From Lachnospiraceae bacterium (GTDB taxonomy: Bacteria > Bacillota > Clostridia > Lachnospirales > Lachnospiraceae), in contig CAJTEW010000003.1 of the NCBI GenBank assembly GCA_910575605.1, positions 215,025 through 279,024 of the forward strand: a stretch of 64,000 nt of DNA, read 5' to 3'. The translations under genes and the position numbers were made by a program. The notes under the pieces are model-generated. The model searched no databases. It had not been told where the DNA came from and saw nothing but the letters and a program-made list of their open reading frames with translations. Position 1 is the first letter of the stretch; each line of letters begins with the position of its first letter. Below, piece by piece: positions 7,720-17,190 of this stretch.

Positions 7720-8562
7720 ATGGGAATTAAAACTTACCGCCCATATACGCCTTCCAGAAGACAAATGACCGGATCTGATTTCGCTGAAATCACAAAGACT
7801 ACTCCGGAAAAATCTTTGTTAGCTCCTAAGAGCAGACAGGCAGGACGTAATAATCAAGGTAAAATTACAGTTAGACACCGCGGAGGCGGAGCTAAGAAGA
7901 AATATAGAATTATCGATTTCAAGAGAAGAAAAGATGGTATTCAGGCTACAGTAATCGGTATCGAATATGATCCGAACAGGTCGGCAAATATCGCACTTAT
8001 CTGTTATGAGGATGGCGAGAAGGCATACATCCTTGCACCGGAAGGGTTAAAGGACGGCATGAAGGTCATGAACGGACCAGAAGCTGAGGTGAGAGTGGGT
8101 AACTGTCTTCCGCTTTCAGAGATTCCGGTAGGTACACAGATTCATAATATTGAGCTCCACCCGGGAAAAGGCGGACAGATGGTTCGTTCAGCTGGAAACA
8201 GCGCACAGCTTATGGCTAAGGAAGGAAAGTATGCAACGCTTAGACTTCCCTCAGGCGAGATGAGAATGGTTCCAATCGTCTGCAGAGCATCCGTAGGCGT
8301 TGTTGGAAATGGTGACCATAACCTAATTAATCTTGGAAAAGCAGGACGCAAGCGCCATATGGGTATCAGGCCGACAGTCCGCGGTTCTGTTATGAACCCG
8401 AATGACCATCCGCACGGCGGTGGTGAAGGTAAGACTGGAATCGGACGTCCGGGTCCGTGCACACCTTGGGGTAAACCAGCACTTGGCCTTAAGACCAGGA
8501 AGAAAAATAAGGCTTCTAACAAGATGATTGTAAGAAGACGAGATGGCAGAGCGATTAAATAG
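7720..8562 (+). CDS. rplB: 50S ribosomal protein L2
   Basis: A 280-residue L2 starting [20 protein letters not shown] 7720 has AAAGGAG 9 bases upstream; the frame extends 18 bases further but without a site. L2 is essential for subunit association and peptidyl-transferase activity. The conserved C-terminal region around [19 protein letters not shown] contains the invariant histidine needed for function. The gene is the first after the repeat-bearing spacer and is followed by rpsS after 24 bases. Confidence 0.98.
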   Translation: MGIKTYRPYTPSRRQMTGSDFAEITKTTPEKSLLAPKSRQAGRNNQGKITVRHRGGGAKKKYRIIDFKRRKDGIQATVIGIEYDPNRSANIALICYEDGEKAYILAPEGLKDGMKVMNGPEAEVRVGNCLPLSEIPVGTQIHNIELHPGKGGQMVRSAGNSAQLMAKEGKYATLRLPSGEMRMVPIVCRASVGVVGNGDHNLINLGKAGRKRHMGIRPTVRGSVMNPNDHPHGGGEGKTGIGRPGPCTPWGKPALGLKTRKKNKASNKMIVRRRDGRAIK

Positions 8563-8586
8563 TTTTCGAGAAGGAGGTTAACTTAT

Positions 8587-8868
8587 ATGGCACGTTCAAT
8601 TAAAAAAGGACCATTTGCAGATGCAAGCCTGCTTAAAAAGATTGATGCTATGAACGCTTCCGGTGACAAGTCCGTGATTAAGACATGGTCACGCCGTTCT
8701 ACAATCTTCCCAAGCATGGTTGGACATACAATTGCTGTTCATGACGGAAGAAAGCATGTACCTGTATATGTAACAGAGGATATGGTTGGACATAAACTCG
8801 GTGAGTTTGTTGCAACCAGAACTTACAGGGGACATGGAAAAGATGAAAAGAAATCGAGAGTTAGATAA
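8587..8868 (+). CDS. rpsS: 30S ribosomal protein S19
   Basis: A 93-residue S19 with [16 protein letters not shown] at the start and the conserved [22 protein letters not shown] region. It lies in the 30S head near the A site and contacts S13, which is encoded downstream in the same superoperon. ATG 8587 is preceded by GAAGGAGGTTAACTT. The neighbours rplB and rplV are in the standard order. Confidence 0.98.
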   Translation: MARSIKKGPFADASLLKKIDAMNASGDKSVIKTWSRRSTIFPSMVGHTIAVHDGRKHVPVYVTEDMVGHKLGEFVATRTYRGHGKDEKKSRVR

Positions 8869-8894
8869 TTACATTGTGAAAGGAGGGTTTATCC

Positions 8895-9281
8895 GTGGCT
8901 AAAGGACACAGATCCCAGATTAAGAGAGAAAGAAATGCTAACAAAGATACGAGACCTTCTGCTAAGTTATCTTACGCAAGAGTTTCTGTTCAGAAAGCAT
9001 GCTTCGTATTAGATGCCATCAGAGGTAAGGATGTAACTACAGCACTTGGTATATTGACCTACAATCCAAGATATGCTTCTGGTTTAATAAAGAAATTATT
9101 GGAGTCAGCAATTGCAAATGCTGAGAACAACAACGGTATGAATGCTGAGAACCTTTATATTGCAGAGGCTTATGCAAACAAAGGACCAACAATGAAGAGA
9201 ATCAGACCGAGGGCGCAGGGCAGGGCTTATAGAATTGAAAAAAGAATGAGTCATATCACACTTGTGCTTGATGAGAGATAA
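8895..9281 (+). CDS. rplV: 50S ribosomal protein L22
   Basis: A 128-residue L22 with a GTG start at 8895, chosen for the AAAGGAGGGTTT site just upstream. It is about 15 residues longer than many L22 proteins owing to an N-terminal basic extension ([22 protein letters not shown]). The tunnel-lining beta-hairpin is [11 protein letters not shown] near residue 105, the place where macrolide-resistance insertions occur in other bacteria; nothing unusual is seen there. Confidence 0.97.
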   Translation: MAKGHRSQIKRERNANKDTRPSAKLSYARVSVQKACFVLDAIRGKDVTTALGILTYNPRYASGLIKKLLESAIANAENNNGMNAENLYIAEAYANKGPTMKRIRPRAQGRAYRIEKRMSHITLVLDER

Positions 9282-9295
9282 GAAGGAGGGCAATC

Positions 9296-9949
9296 ATGGG
9301 ACAGAAAGTTAATCCTCATGGCTTGAGAGTCGGAATTATCAAAGACTGGGACTCTAAATGGTATGCAGAAAAAGATTTTGCAGACTACTTAGTGGAAGAC
9401 CATGAAATCAGAACGTATCTTAAGAAAAGATTATACAGCGCCGGTGTTTCTAAGATGGAAATTGAAAGAGCATCTGACCGCGTAAAGATTACGATTTATA
9501 CAGCAAAGCCCGGCGTTGTAATTGGTAAGGGCGGAGCAGAGATTGAGAAGGTAAAGGCTGAGCTTAAGCAGTTTACCGACAAGAAGTTAGTTGTTGATAT
9601 TAAAGAAATCAAGAGACCGGATAAGGATGCACAGTTAGTAGCAGAAAACATCGCATTACAGCTTGAGAACCGTATCTCTTTCAGACGTGCAATGAAGTCA
9701 TGCATGTCCAGAACGATGAAATCAGGAGCGCTTGGTGTTAAGACTTCTGTATCAGGACGTCTTGGCGGAGCTGATATGGCTCGTACAGAGTTCTACAGCG
9801 AGGGTACAATTCCGCTTCAGACATTAAGAGCAGATATTGACTACGGATTCGCTGAGGCAGACACAACTTATGGAAAAGTTGGTGTTAAGGTATGGATCTA
9901 TAAAGGCGAAGTTCTTCCGGAAAAAGCATCAAAGGAAGGAGAGAAATAA
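9296..9949 (+). CDS. rpsC: 30S ribosomal protein S3
   Basis: A 217-residue S3 ([22 protein letters not shown]). S3 forms part of the mRNA entry channel with S4 and S5. A KH domain is clear from the [14 protein letters not shown] motif near residue 80, and the C-terminal domain from [22 protein letters not shown] 9296 follows AGAAGGAGGGCAATC. It is followed by rplP after 3 bases, so the two are closely coupled. Confidence 0.98.
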   Translation: MGQKVNPHGLRVGIIKDWDSKWYAEKDFADYLVEDHEIRTYLKKRLYSAGVSKMEIERASDRVKITIYTAKPGVVIGKGGAEIEKVKAELKQFTDKKLVVDIKEIKRPDKDAQLVAENIALQLENRISFRRAMKSCMSRTMKSGALGVKTSVSGRLGGADMARTEFYSEGTIPLQTLRADIDYGFAEADTTYGKVGVKVWIYKGEVLPEKASKEGEK

Positions 9950-9952
9950 ATC

Positions 9953-10390
9953 ATGTTAATGCCAAAGAGAGTAAAACGTCGTAAACAATTCCGTGGTTCC
10001 ATGAAGGGTAAGGCTCTTCGCGGAAATCAGATTACAAACGGTGAATATGGTATTGTTGCAATGGAGCCATGCTGGATTAAATCTAACCAGATTGAGGCTG
10101 CCCGTATCGCTATGACCCGTTATATCAAGCGTGGTGGTAAGGTATGGATTAAGATATTCCCGGATAAACCTGTAACTACGAAACCAGCTGAGACACGTAT
10201 GGGTTCTGGAAAAGGAACCTTAGAATACTGGGTAGCAGTTGTAAAGCCAGGCCGCGTAATGTTTGAAATCGCGGGCGTATCAGAGGAAGTTGCAAGAGAA
10301 GCACTCCGTCTGGCAACACATAAGCTTCCTTGTAAATGTAAAGTAGTTTCTCGCGCAGACTTAGAAGGCGGTGATAACAGTGAAAATTAG
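9953..10390 (+). CDS. rplP: 50S ribosomal protein L16
   Basis: A 145-residue L16 ([15 protein letters not shown]), which organises the A-site tRNA elbow region of 23S rRNA. The motif [19 protein letters not shown], around residues 73-90, holds the arginine that is hydroxylated in some bacteria. ATG 9953 is preceded by AAGGAGAGAAATAAATC at the end of rpsC. Its 3' end overlaps the start of rpmC by 11 bases. Confidence 0.98.
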   Translation: MLMPKRVKRRKQFRGSMKGKALRGNQITNGEYGIVAMEPCWIKSNQIEAARIAMTRYIKRGGKVWIKIFPDKPVTTKPAETRMGSGKGTLEYWVAVVKPGRVMFEIAGVSEEVAREALRLATHKLPCKCKVVSRADLEGGDNSEN

Positions 10391-10583
10391 TGCATTTGTA
10401 GAAGATTTAAAAACAAAATCAGCTGCAGAGCTGAACGAAGAATTAGTAGCTGCTAAAAAGGAACTTTTCAACTTGAGATTCCAGAACGCAACGAATCAGT
10501 TAGAAAATACAAGCAGAATCAAAGAAGTAAGAAGAAATATTGCCAGAATCCAGACAGTAATTACTGAGAAGGGAAGGGAGTAA
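10380..10583 (+). CDS. rpmC: 50S ribosomal protein L29
   Basis: A 67-residue L29, two long helices at the tunnel exit next to L23. I place the start at GTG 10380, giving [14 protein letters not shown] (first residue read as Met), because AAGGCGGTGAT directly upstream is a good ribosome-binding site and the length matches the family. A further upstream GTG at 10371 would add three residues and lies within that site. It overlaps rplP by 11 bases, and rpsQ begins 4 bases after its stop. Confidence 0.95.
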   Translation: MKISAFVEDLKTKSAAELNEELVAAKKELFNLRFQNATNQLENTSRIKEVRRNIARIQTVITEKGRE

Positions 10584-10587
10584 CACT

Positions 10588-10842
10588 ATGGAAAGAAATC
10601 TTAGAAAGACCCGTGTTGGCAAGGTTATCAGCAATAAAATGGATAAGACCATAGTAGTTGCTGTTGAAGATCATGTAAAACATCCGCTTTACAAGAAGAT
10701 TGTAAAGAGAACCTATAAATTAAAGGCACATGATGAAGCAAATGAGTGCAACATTGGTGATAAGGTAAAAGTTATGGAGACAAGACCGTTATCCAAGGAT
10801 AAGAGATGGAGACTTGTCGAAGTTATGGAAAAAGTGAAATAG
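10588..10842 (+). CDS. rpsQ: 30S ribosomal protein S17
   Basis: An 84-residue S17 with the OB-fold pattern [18 protein letters not shown] and [24 protein letters not shown]17 is a primary binder of the 5' domain of 16S rRNA. ATG 10588 lies after GGGAAGGGAGTAACACT, 4 bases from the rpmC stop. Standard order continues with rplN. Confidence 0.98.
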   Translation: MERNLRKTRVGKVISNKMDKTIVVAVEDHVKHPLYKKIVKRTYKLKAHDEANECNIGDKVKVMETRPLSKDKRWRLVEVMEKVK

Positions 10843-10861
10843 TATAAGGAGGGAAACCTGC

Positions 10862-11230
10862 ATGATACAGCAAGAAAGCAGACTGAAAGTGGCAGATAAC
10901 ACAGGTGCTAAAGAGTTACTGTGTATCCGCGTACTTGGCGGTTCAACAAGAAGATATGCAAGTATCGGTGATATTATAGTTGCGACTGTTAAAGATGCAA
11001 CACCAGGCGGCGTTGTTAAAAAAGGCGATGTAGTGAAGGCTGTAGTTGTTCGTACTGTAAAGAGTACACGTCGTAAGGACGGTTCTTATATCCGCTTTGA
11101 CGAAAATGCTGCTGTAATTATAAAAGATGATAAGACACCAAGAGGAACCCGTATTTTCGGGCCAGTAGCAAGAGAGCTCCGTGACAAGCAGTTCATGAGA
11201 ATTGTGTCTCTGGCTCCGGAAGTACTGTAA
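10862..11230 (+). CDS. rplN: 50S ribosomal protein L14
   Basis: A 122-residue L14, exactly the usual bacterial length, starting [18 protein letters not shown]. It forms intersubunit bridges and is the docking site of the silencing factor RsfS. The signature [19 protein letters not shown] is near residues 62-80. ATG 10862 follows AAGGAGGGAAACCTGC. Fifteen bases separate it from rplX. Confidence 0.98.
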   Translation: MIQQESRLKVADNTGAKELLCIRVLGGSTRRYASIGDIIVATVKDATPGGVVKKGDVVKAVVVRTVKSTRRKDGSYIRFDENAAVIIKDDKTPRGTRIFGPVARELRDKQFMRIVSLAPEVL

Positions 11231-11245
11231 GGAGGTGCTAGTAAG

Positions 11246-11557
11246 ATGTCAATGTCAAAAATCAAAAAAGGTGATACAGTAAAGGTTATTACCGGTAAAG
11301 ATAAAGATAAAGAGGGTAAGGTTATCGCCGTAGATAAGAAGGCAGGCAGAGTTACTGTTGAAGGTGTGAATATGTTGACAAAGCATACAAAGCCAAGCGC
11401 TGCCAACCAGAACGGTGGAATTGTTCATCAGGAAGGTCCTATTGATGCTTCTAACGTAATGTATATGCACAAGGGCAAGGCTACAAGAGTAGGCTTTAAG
11501 ATGGACGGTGACAAGAAAGTACGCTACGCAAAATCAACAGGCGAAGTTATCGATTAA
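11246..11557 (+). CDS. rplX: 50S ribosomal protein L24
   Basis: A 103-residue L24, an assembly initiator that binds 23S rRNA near the tunnel exit. The KOW motif is [20 protein letters not shown] at the N-terminus, followed by [14 protein letters not shown]. Two ATGs (11246 and 11252) are possible; the first has the better spacing to AAGGAGGTG. The next gene, rplE, begins 25 bases after the stop. Confidence 0.97.
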   Translation: MSMSKIKKGDTVKVITGKDKDKEGKVIAVDKKAGRVTVEGVNMLTKHTKPSAANQNGGIVHQEGPIDASNVMYMHKGKATRVGFKMDGDKKVRYAKSTGEVID

Positions 11558-11582
11558 TCGTAAAGGAAGGAGGTTCAAGGCT

Positions 11583-12122
11583 TTGAGTAGACTGAAAGAA
11601 CAGTACCAGAACGAAATCGTGGACGCTATGACGAAGAAGTTCGGTTATAAAAATATTATGGAAGTGCCGAAGCTTGACAAGATTGTTATTAACATGGGTG
11701 TCGGTGAGGCAAAAGATAATGCAAAGCTTTTAGATTCAGCAATTGCTGATTTAGAGAAGATTACAGGACAGAAGGCTGTAATCTGTAAGGCAAAGAAGTC
11801 CGTTGCCAACTTCAAGTTAAGAGAAGGTATGTCAATCGGCTGCAAGGTTACTTTAAGAGGCGAGAAGATGTATGAATTTGCTGACCGTCTGATTAATCTT
11901 GCACTGCCGCGTGTACGTGACTTCAGAGGTGTTAATCCGAATGCATTTGACGGAAGAGGAAATTATGCCCTTGGTATCAAAGAGCAGCTCATTTTCCCGG
12001 AGATTGAGTACGATAAGGTTGACAAGGTAAGAGGTATGGACGTTATTTTTGTTACTACAGCAAAGACAGACGAAGAGGCTCGTGAGCTGCTTAAGCAGTT
12101 TAACATGCCGTTTACAAAATAA
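11583..12122 (+). CDS. rplE: 50S ribosomal protein L5
   Basis: A 179-residue L5, which contacts 5S rRNA and the P-site tRNA. I choose TTG 11583, giving (M)[19 protein letters not shown], because AAGGAGG lies about 10 bases upstream and the family normally starts here; the longer open frame from 11508 overlaps the end of rplX in another frame. Conserved stretches are [14 protein letters not shown] and [16 protein letters not shown] start for a highly expressed protein is uncommon but fits the site. Confidence 0.95.
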   Translation: MSRLKEQYQNEIVDAMTKKFGYKNIMEVPKLDKIVINMGVGEAKDNAKLLDSAIADLEKITGQKAVICKAKKSVANFKLREGMSIGCKVTLRGEKMYEFADRLINLALPRVRDFRGVNPNAFDGRGNYALGIKEQLIFPEIEYDKVDKVRGMDVIFVTTAKTDEEARELLKQFNMPFTK

Positions 12123-12133
12123 GGAGGTAAATT

Positions 12134-12319
12134 ATGGCTAAGACAGCAATGAAAGTAAAACAGCAGCGCAAGCAGAAATTCTCTACAAGAGAATACAGCC
12201 GCTGCAGAATTTGCGGACGTCCGCATGCATATTTGAGAAAATATGGAATCTGCCGTGTTTGCTTCCGTGAACTGGCATATAAAGGACAGATCCCAGGCGT
12301 TAAAAAAGCAAGTTGGTAG
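12134..12319 (+). CDS. rpsN: 30S ribosomal protein S14, zinc-binding type
   Basis: A 61-residue S14 of the short, zinc-containing (C+) type. The ligands are the pairs CRICG (Cys24, Cys27) and CRVC (Cys40, Cys43). Bacteria with this form often keep a second, zinc-free copy for zinc starvation; none is in the window. ATG 12134 is preceded by AAGGAGGTAAATT. A 137-base repeat-bearing spacer follows before rpsH. Confidence 0.98.
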   Translation: MAKTAMKVKQQRKQKFSTREYSRCRICGRPHAYLRKYGICRVCFRELAYKGQIPGVKKASW

Positions 12320-12327
12320 CCCGAAAG

Positions 12328-12424
12328 CAACTTAGTGAAGCCGAGCCGGAGGCGAAAGCTGAGCTTAGTGCGAGGGCGTTCTTGGAGCTTAGCGAGGTGT
12401 TTTCGAGCTTAGCGAGAAGAACTT
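12328..12424 (+). repeat. Intergenic repeat array B (between rpsN and rpsH)
   Basis: At least three units with the core CTTAG(C/T)GAG occur at about 12330, 12361 and 12385-12424. The last is the fullest: GAGCTTAGCGAGGTG, then TTTTCGAGCTTAGCGAG and AAGAACTTCC. The same core appears after five other genes of this operon. Confidence 0.7.
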
Positions 12425-12456
12425 CCATATTCAAAGAAAAAGGAGGAAAACGATTC

Positions 12457-12858
12457 ATGACCATGAGTGATCCAATTGCAGATATGCTTACGAGAATCCG
12501 TAATGCAAATACTGCGAAACATGATACAGTAGATGTACCTTCATCCAAAATGAAGCTTGCTATCGCAAACATTCTGTTAGATGAAGGGTATATTGAGAAA
12601 TATGACCTCATTGAGGATGGTGTATTTAAGACAATCCATATTACATTAAAATATGGTGTTGATAAAAATGAGAAGGTTATCACAGGACTTAGGAGAATTT
12701 CAAAGCCGGGTCTTCGTGTATATGCCGGCAGTGCAGATGTACCGAAAGTATTCGGGGGACTTGGCACAGCTATTATTTCAACAAATCAGGGTGTAATTAC
12801 TGATAAAGAAGCAAGAAAGCTTGGTGTAGGCGGAGAAGTTCTGTGCTATATATGGTAG
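12457..12858 (+). CDS. rpsH: 30S ribosomal protein S8
   Basis: A 133-residue S8 with [19 protein letters not shown] at the start, the normal bacterial N-terminus. ATG 12457 has AGGAGG 10 bases upstream. The frame stays open for 144 bases further upstream through the intergenic repeat, but that extension has no site and no homology. S8 is a primary 16S rRNA binder and, in E. coli, the repressor of the spc operon. The C-terminus [22 protein letters not shown] is typical. Confidence 0.98.
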   Translation: MTMSDPIADMLTRIRNANTAKHDTVDVPSSKMKLAIANILLDEGYIEKYDLIEDGVFKTIHITLKYGVDKNEKVITGLRRISKPGLRVYAGSADVPKVFGGLGTAIISTNQGVITDKEARKLGVGGEVLCYIW

Positions 12859-12900
12859 GCACTGAACTTTTAGCGAAGCCCCACTGAAAGCGAGAACTTA
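12859..12900 (+). repeat. Intergenic repeat copy C (after rpsH)
   Basis: GCACTGAACTTTTAGCGAAGCC begins at the rpsH stop and resembles the segment after rpmJ (18770-18790, GTACTGAACACTTAGCGAATG), both related to the CTTAGCGAG core. The rest of the 149-base spacer shows no gene. Confidence 0.5.
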
Positions 12901-13007
12901 AGCTTAGGTGCATAGAGCCTATAGTGCTTTATGCAAAACTATAATGTAAAACTGAAAACAGAGCAGCAAAGTCTGTTCCGAAAATTTAAGTTAAGGAGGA
13001 TTTGGCA

Positions 13008-13550
13008 ATGTCACGTATAGGAAGACTGCCAGTTGCGATTCCTGCAGGTGTAACTGTTGAGATTGCAGAGAATAATAAAGTGACTGTAAAAGGTCCAAAG
13101 GGAACGCTCGTAAGAGAGCTTCCTGTAGAGATGGAAATTAAGGTAGAGGGTGCAGAGGTTGTTGTAACAAGACCGAATGATTTAAAGAAGATGAAATCCT
13201 TACATGGTCTTACAAGAACACTCATTAACAATATGGTGCTCGGTGTATCTGCCGGATATGAGAAGGTTCTTGAGGTAAACGGCGTTGGCTATAGAGCAGC
13301 AAAATCCGGAAATAAGCTGACACTTAACCTTGGGTATTCTCATCCAGTTGAGATGATTGATCCAGAGGGTATTGAGGCTGTTGTTGAAGGACAGAACAAG
13401 ATTATTGTTAAAGGTATTGATAAAGAAAAAGTAGGCCAGTATGCAGCTGAAATCAGAGATAAGAGAAGACCAGAGCCATATAAGGGCAAGGGTATCAAGT
13501 ATGCTGATGAAGTAATCAGACGTAAAGTCGGCAAGACTGGTAAGAAATAA
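13008..13550 (+). CDS. rplF: 50S ribosomal protein L6
   Basis: A 180-residue L6 starting [18 protein letters not shown] 13008 is preferred over an in-frame TTG two codons upstream because AAGGAGGA ends 8 bases before it. L6 has two copies of the same fold and sits near the sarcin-ricin loop. The C-terminal signature is [19 protein letters not shown]. The gene is followed by rplR after 17 bases. Confidence 0.98.
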   Translation: MSRIGRLPVAIPAGVTVEIAENNKVTVKGPKGTLVRELPVEMEIKVEGAEVVVTRPNDLKKMKSLHGLTRTLINNMVLGVSAGYEKVLEVNGVGYRAAKSGNKLTLNLGYSHPVEMIDPEGIEAVVEGQNKIIVKGIDKEKVGQYAAEIRDKRRPEPYKGKGIKYADEVIRRKVGKTGKK

Positions 13551-13567
13551 GAAAGGAGAGTGTAAAA

Positions 13568-13936
13568 ATGGTTAGCAAAAAATCAAGAAGTGTTGTTCGT
13601 GTTAATAAACACAAAAAGTTACGTAACCGTTTGAGCGGTACTGGGGAGTGCCCTCGTTTGGCAGTGTTTAGAAGCAACAATCATATGTATGCTCAGATTA
13701 TTGATGATACAGCCCAGAATACACTGGTTTCCGCTTCCACTCTTCAGAAAGATGTGAAAGCAAACTTAGAGAAAACGAACAATGTTGAGGCAGCAGCATA
13801 TTTGGGTAAGGTAATAGCTGAAAGGGCAATCGAAAAGGGCATTAAGGATGTTGTCTTTGACAGAGGCGGTTATATTTATCATGGAAAAGTTAAGGCATTA
13901 GCAGACGCAGCTAGAGAAGCTGGGTTGAATTTCTAG
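13568..13936 (+). CDS. rplR: 50S ribosomal protein L18
   Basis: A 122-residue L18 that carries 5S rRNA into the large subunit with L5. Conserved elements are the basic start ([21 protein letters not shown]), [18 protein letters not shown] and [26 protein letters not shown] 13568 follows GAAAGGAGAGTGTAAAA. Fourteen bases separate it from rpsE. Confidence 0.98.
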   Translation: MVSKKSRSVVRVNKHKKLRNRLSGTGECPRLAVFRSNNHMYAQIIDDTAQNTLVSASTLQKDVKANLEKTNNVEAAAYLGKVIAERAIEKGIKDVVFDRGGYIYHGKVKALADAAREAGLNF

Positions 13937-13950
13937 GAGGAGGAGCACAC

Positions 13951-14460
13951 ATGAGACAGGAACGTATTGATGCTAGTCAGTTAGAGTTAAATGAAAAAGT
14001 AGTGTCAATTAAGCGTGTAACCAAAGTTGTTAAGGGTGGCCGTAACATGAGATTCACAGCTTTAGTAGTTGTCGGAGACGGAAATGGCCATGTTGGTGCA
14101 GGCTTAGGAAAAGCTACTGAAATCCCGGAAGCAATCCGCAAGGGAAAAGAGGATGCGGCTAAAAACCTCATCAATGTAGCATTAGATGAAAATGAGAGTA
14201 TCACACATGATTTTATCGGTAAATTCGGAGGAGCTTCCGTGCTTCTTAAAAAAGCTCCAGAAGGTACCGGAGTTATTGCCGGAGGTCCGGTTCGTGCCGT
14301 AATCGAGATGGCAGGAATTAAGAATATCCGTACGAAATCTCTTGGTTCCAACAATAAGCAGAACGTTGTTCTTGCTACCATCGATGGATTACGTCAGATT
14401 AAGACCCCGGAGGCTGTGGCTAAGCTTCGTGGTAAATCAGTTGAGGAAATCGTAGGCTAA
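13951..14460 (+). CDS. rpsE: 30S ribosomal protein S5
   Basis: A 169-residue S5. The double-stranded RNA-binding-like N domain begins near [21 protein letters not shown], the region where spectinomycin-resistance changes occur in other bacteria; the local sequence looks ordinary. [22 protein letters not shown] and [20 protein letters not shown] are the family signatures. ATG 13951 follows AGGAGGAGCACAC. It is followed by rpmD, which is too short to show up in size-filtered gene calls. Confidence 0.98.
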   Translation: MRQERIDASQLELNEKVVSIKRVTKVVKGGRNMRFTALVVVGDGNGHVGAGLGKATEIPEAIRKGKEDAAKNLINVALDENESITHDFIGKFGGASVLLKKAPEGTGVIAGGPVRAVIEMAGIKNIRTKSLGSNNKQNVVLATIDGLRQIKTPEAVAKLRGKSVEEIVG

Positions 14461-14504
14461 GAAAACAAGGCATAAAAGCTTTGTAAAGCAGGAGGTAAGA
14501 AAAA

Positions 14505-14684
14505 ATGGCAAACTTAAAGGTTACATTAGTAAAATCTCCGATTGGTGCTGTACCGAAGCATAAAAGAACTGTAGAAGCTTTAGGCTTAAGGAAGTTAAAC
14601 AAGACAGTTGAGCTTCCAAATAATGCAGCAACAAGAGGTATGATCAAACAGGTAGAATATCTGTTAAAGGTAGAAGAAGCATAA
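14505..14684 (+). CDS. rpmD: 50S ribosomal protein L30
   Basis: A 59-residue protein from ATG 14505 to TAA 14682-14684 (MANLKVTLVKSPIGAVPKH, ending VEYLLKVEEA). GCAGGAGGTAAGAAAAA gives a good ribosome-binding site. The pattern LVKSPIG, then ALGLRKLNKTVELPNN and RGMIKQVEYLL, is the short bacterial L30. It occupies the usual place between rpsE and rplO. Confidence 0.97.
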   Translation: MANLKVTLVKSPIGAVPKHKRTVEALGLRKLNKTVELPNNAATRGMIKQVEYLLKVEEA

Positions 14685-14714
14685 GAATTATAATTCAGAT
14701 AAGGAGGTGTCACA

Positions 14715-15155
14715 ATGGATTTATCAAACTTAAGACCTGCTGATGGTGCAAAGCAGAGTGATAATTTCAGAAGAGGACGTGGACACGGTTCTGGAAATGG
14801 CAAGACAGCCGGTAAGGGACACAAAGGCCAGAAGGCTCGTTCCGGGGCAACAAGACCAGGTTTTGAAGGTGGTCAGATGCCATTATATAGAAGAATACCA
14901 AAGAGAGGTTTCACAAACAGAAACTCTAAGAATATCGTTGGTATTAACGTGAGCGCTCTTGAAGTATTTGATAATGATGCAGTAGTTTCTGTAGAAACAT
15001 TACTGGAGCAGGGAATTATCAAGGAAGCAAGAGACGGTGTTAAGATTCTTGGAAACGGAGAGCTTACAAAGAAGCTTACCGTTCAGGCAAACGCATTCAG
15101 CGCAGGCGCCATAGCTAAGATTGAGGCATTAGGTGGAAAAACAGAGGTGATTTAA
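14715..15155 (+). CDS. rplO: 50S ribosomal protein L15
   Basis: A 146-residue L15 ([18 protein letters not shown]), a late assembly protein. The glycine-rich extended N-terminal arm ([20 protein letters not shown]) threads into 23S rRNA. ATG 14715 follows AAGGAGGTGTCACA. Its TAA overlaps the ATG of secY by one base, so translation of the translocon subunit is coupled to that of L15. Confidence 0.98.
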   Translation: MDLSNLRPADGAKQSDNFRRGRGHGSGNGKTAGKGHKGQKARSGATRPGFEGGQMPLYRRIPKRGFTNRNSKNIVGINVSALEVFDNDAVVSVETLLEQGIIKEARDGVKILGNGELTKKLTVQANAFSAGAIAKIEALGGKTEVI

Positions 15156-16471
15156 TGTTAGAAACATTCCGAAGGGCATTTCAAATTAAAGATATTCGAA
15201 AGAAAATCGGATATACGTTTTTGATGTTAATCGTGATACGGCTTGGGTCCCAGCTTCCTACACCGGGAGTAAATTCAAGCTATATCAAGGATTTTTTCGC
15301 ACAGAATTCCGGGGAAGCGTTTAACTTGTTTAACGCTTTCACCGGAGGTTCATTTGAACAGATGTCCGTTTTCGCTCTGAGTATTACGCCGTACATTACA
15401 TCTTCCATTATTATGCAGCTGCTTACCATTGCGATTCCAAAGCTCGAGGAGATGCAGAAGGAAGGCGAGGACGGCAGAAAGAAGATTGTTGCAATCACGA
15501 GATATCTTACAGTAGGACTTGCACTTATTGAATCTACTGCAATGGCGGTAAGCTTTGGGCGTCAAGGACTTCTAACAGAATATAATTTCGTAAATGCCGC
15601 AATTGTAGTTCTTACATTAACAGCTGGTTCCGCATTCCTGATGTGGATTGGTGAAAGGATTACAGAAAAAGGTGTCGGTAATGGTATTTCTATCGTGCTG
15701 GTAATTAATATTGTCTCACGTATACCAGCAGATATGGCAACTCTTTTTGAGCAGTTTGTAAAAGGAAAGAGTATTGCCTCTGGAGGACTTGCTGTTGTTA
15801 TTATTCTTGCAATTATTACTGCACTTGTTGTCTTTGTTGTAATTCTCCAGGATGGTGAAAGACGAATTGCAGTACAGTATTCACAGAAGATGGCAGGACG
15901 AAAGACTTATGGCGGACAGTCAACACACATACCGCTTAAGGTTAATACTGCCGGTGTCATTCCAATTATTTTTGCTTCTTCGCTGATGCAGTTTCCGATT
16001 GTTATAGCGACCTTCCTTGGTAAAGGGAACGGAACGGGAGTCGGAAGTGAAATCTTGCGGGGCATGAATCAGGGAAACTGGTGCAATCCGCAGAATATTA
16101 AGTATTCATGGGGACTTATTGTATATATTATTTTGACTGTATTTTTTGCTTATTTCTATACGTCAATTACATTTAATCCGTTGGAGATTGCAAATAATAT
16201 GAAGAAGAACGGCGGTTTTATTCCGGGAATCAGACCAGGAAGACCGACAGTTGAGTATCTGAATAAAATATTACAGTATATCATCTTTATCGGTGCGTGC
16301 GGGCTTGTGCTGATACAGCTTGTTCCGATTGTGTTTAACGGCTGGCTGGGTGCACGTGTATCCTTTGGAGGTACGTCACTCATTATTATCGTCAGTGTAA
16401 TACTGGAAACCTTAAAGCAGATAGAATCTCAGATGCTTGTACGTAATTACAAGGGATTTTTAAATAGTTAG
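15155..16471 (+). CDS. secY: Protein translocase subunit SecY
   Basis: A 438-residue integral membrane protein forming the SecYEG channel. Ten hydrophobic segments are visible, beginning with KIGYTFLMLIVIRLGSQLPTPG. Family signatures include SITPYITSSIIMQLL (TM2) and GERITEKGVGNGISIVLV (before TM5), and the cytoplasmic loop KMAGRKTYGGQSTHIPLKVN contacts SecA and the ribosome. The start overlaps the rplO stop by one base, as in many Firmicutes. It is followed by a stem-loop and adk. Confidence 0.98.
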   Translation: MLETFRRAFQIKDIRKKIGYTFLMLIVIRLGSQLPTPGVNSSYIKDFFAQNSGEAFNLFNAFTGGSFEQMSVFALSITPYITSSIIMQLLTIAIPKLEEMQKEGEDGRKKIVAITRYLTVGLALIESTAMAVSFGRQGLLTEYNFVNAAIVVLTLTAGSAFLMWIGERITEKGVGNGISIVLVINIVSRIPADMATLFEQFVKGKSIASGGLAVVIILAIITALVVFVVILQDGERRIAVQYSQKMAGRKTYGGQSTHIPLKVNTAGVIPIIFASSLMQFPIVIATFLGKGNGTGVGSEILRGMNQGNWCNPQNIKYSWGLIVYIILTVFFAYFYTSITFNPLEIANNMKKNGGFIPGIRPGRPTVEYLNKILQYIIFIGACGLVLIQLVPIVFNGWLGARVSFGGTSLIIIVSVILETLKQIESQMLVRNYKGFLNS

Positions 16472-16482
16472 GCAAAAAGGAA

Positions 16483-16521
16483 CATTTTGACTCGCGGAAA
16501 AGTTTTTCGCGGGTTAAAATG
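16483..16521. other. Stem-loop between secY and adk
   Basis: A 14-bp stem (16483-16496 with 16508-16521, two G-U pairs) with an 11-base loop sits between the secY stop and the adk ribosome-binding site. There is no T run, so it is more likely an mRNA processing or stability element than a terminator. Confidence 0.5.
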
Positions 16522-16541
16522 CTATAAAGGAGAAGGAAAAA

Positions 16542-17186
16542 ATGAAGGTTATTATGTTAGGTGCGCCGGGAGCCGGAAAAGGCACCCAGGCAAAAAAAAT
16601 TGCGGCTAAATATCAGGTGCCGCATATTTCTACCGGTGACATCTTCAGGGCAAACATAAAAAATGGTACAGAGCTGGGAAAAAAGGCAAAGACCTATATG
16701 GACCAGGGACTACTTGTACCGGACGATCTGGTTGTAGATCTGGTTGTGGATCGCGTAAACCAGGAGGACTGTACAAAAGGGTATGTTCTTGACGGTTTTC
16801 CTAGAACAATCCCGCAGGCAGAGGCCCTTGATAAGGCACTTAACGATCTCGGACAAAAGGTTGATTATGCTATTAATGTAGAAGTTCCGGATGAGAATAT
16901 CATAGAGCGTATGGGCGGACGCCGCGCATGTGTAGGATGCGGAGCTACATATCATCTTGTATATGCACCGACAAAGAAAGAGGGTGTATGTGATACATGC
17001 GGCAGGGAACTGATTTTAAGAGACGATGACAAACCTGAGACAGTAACAAAGCGGTTAAATGTATATCATGAGCAGACACAGCCTCTGATTGACTATTATA
17101 CACAGGCAGGTATTTTAAGAGAGGTAGACGGAACAGTGGACATTGAGGACGTTTTCCGTGCTATTACGCTGATTTTGGGAGAATAG
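16542..17186 (+). CDS. adk: Adenylate kinase, zinc-lid type
   Basis: A 214-residue long-form adenylate kinase (ATP + AMP to 2 ADP). The P-loop is [11 protein letters not shown] at residues 7-17; the AMP-binding region includes [17 protein letters not shown] is near residue 85. The LID carries a four-cysteine zinc knuckle, CVGC and CDTC, typical of Gram-positive enzymes. ATG 16542 follows AAAGGAGAAGGAAAAA. It lies between secY and map, the usual place in Firmicutes. Confidence 0.98.
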   Translation: MKVIMLGAPGAGKGTQAKKIAAKYQVPHISTGDIFRANIKNGTELGKKAKTYMDQGLLVPDDLVVDLVVDRVNQEDCTKGYVLDGFPRTIPQAEALDKALNDLGQKVDYAINVEVPDENIIERMGGRRACVGCGATYHLVYAPTKKEGVCDTCGRELILRDDDKPETVTKRLNVYHEQTQPLIDYYTQAGILREVDGTVDIEDVFRAITLILGE

Positions 17187-17190
17187 AGGT

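Noticed and set aside
12313..12456. N-terminal extension of S8
   Set aside because: The extra frame is translated intergenic repeat; the real start has AGGAGG and the normal S8 N-terminus.
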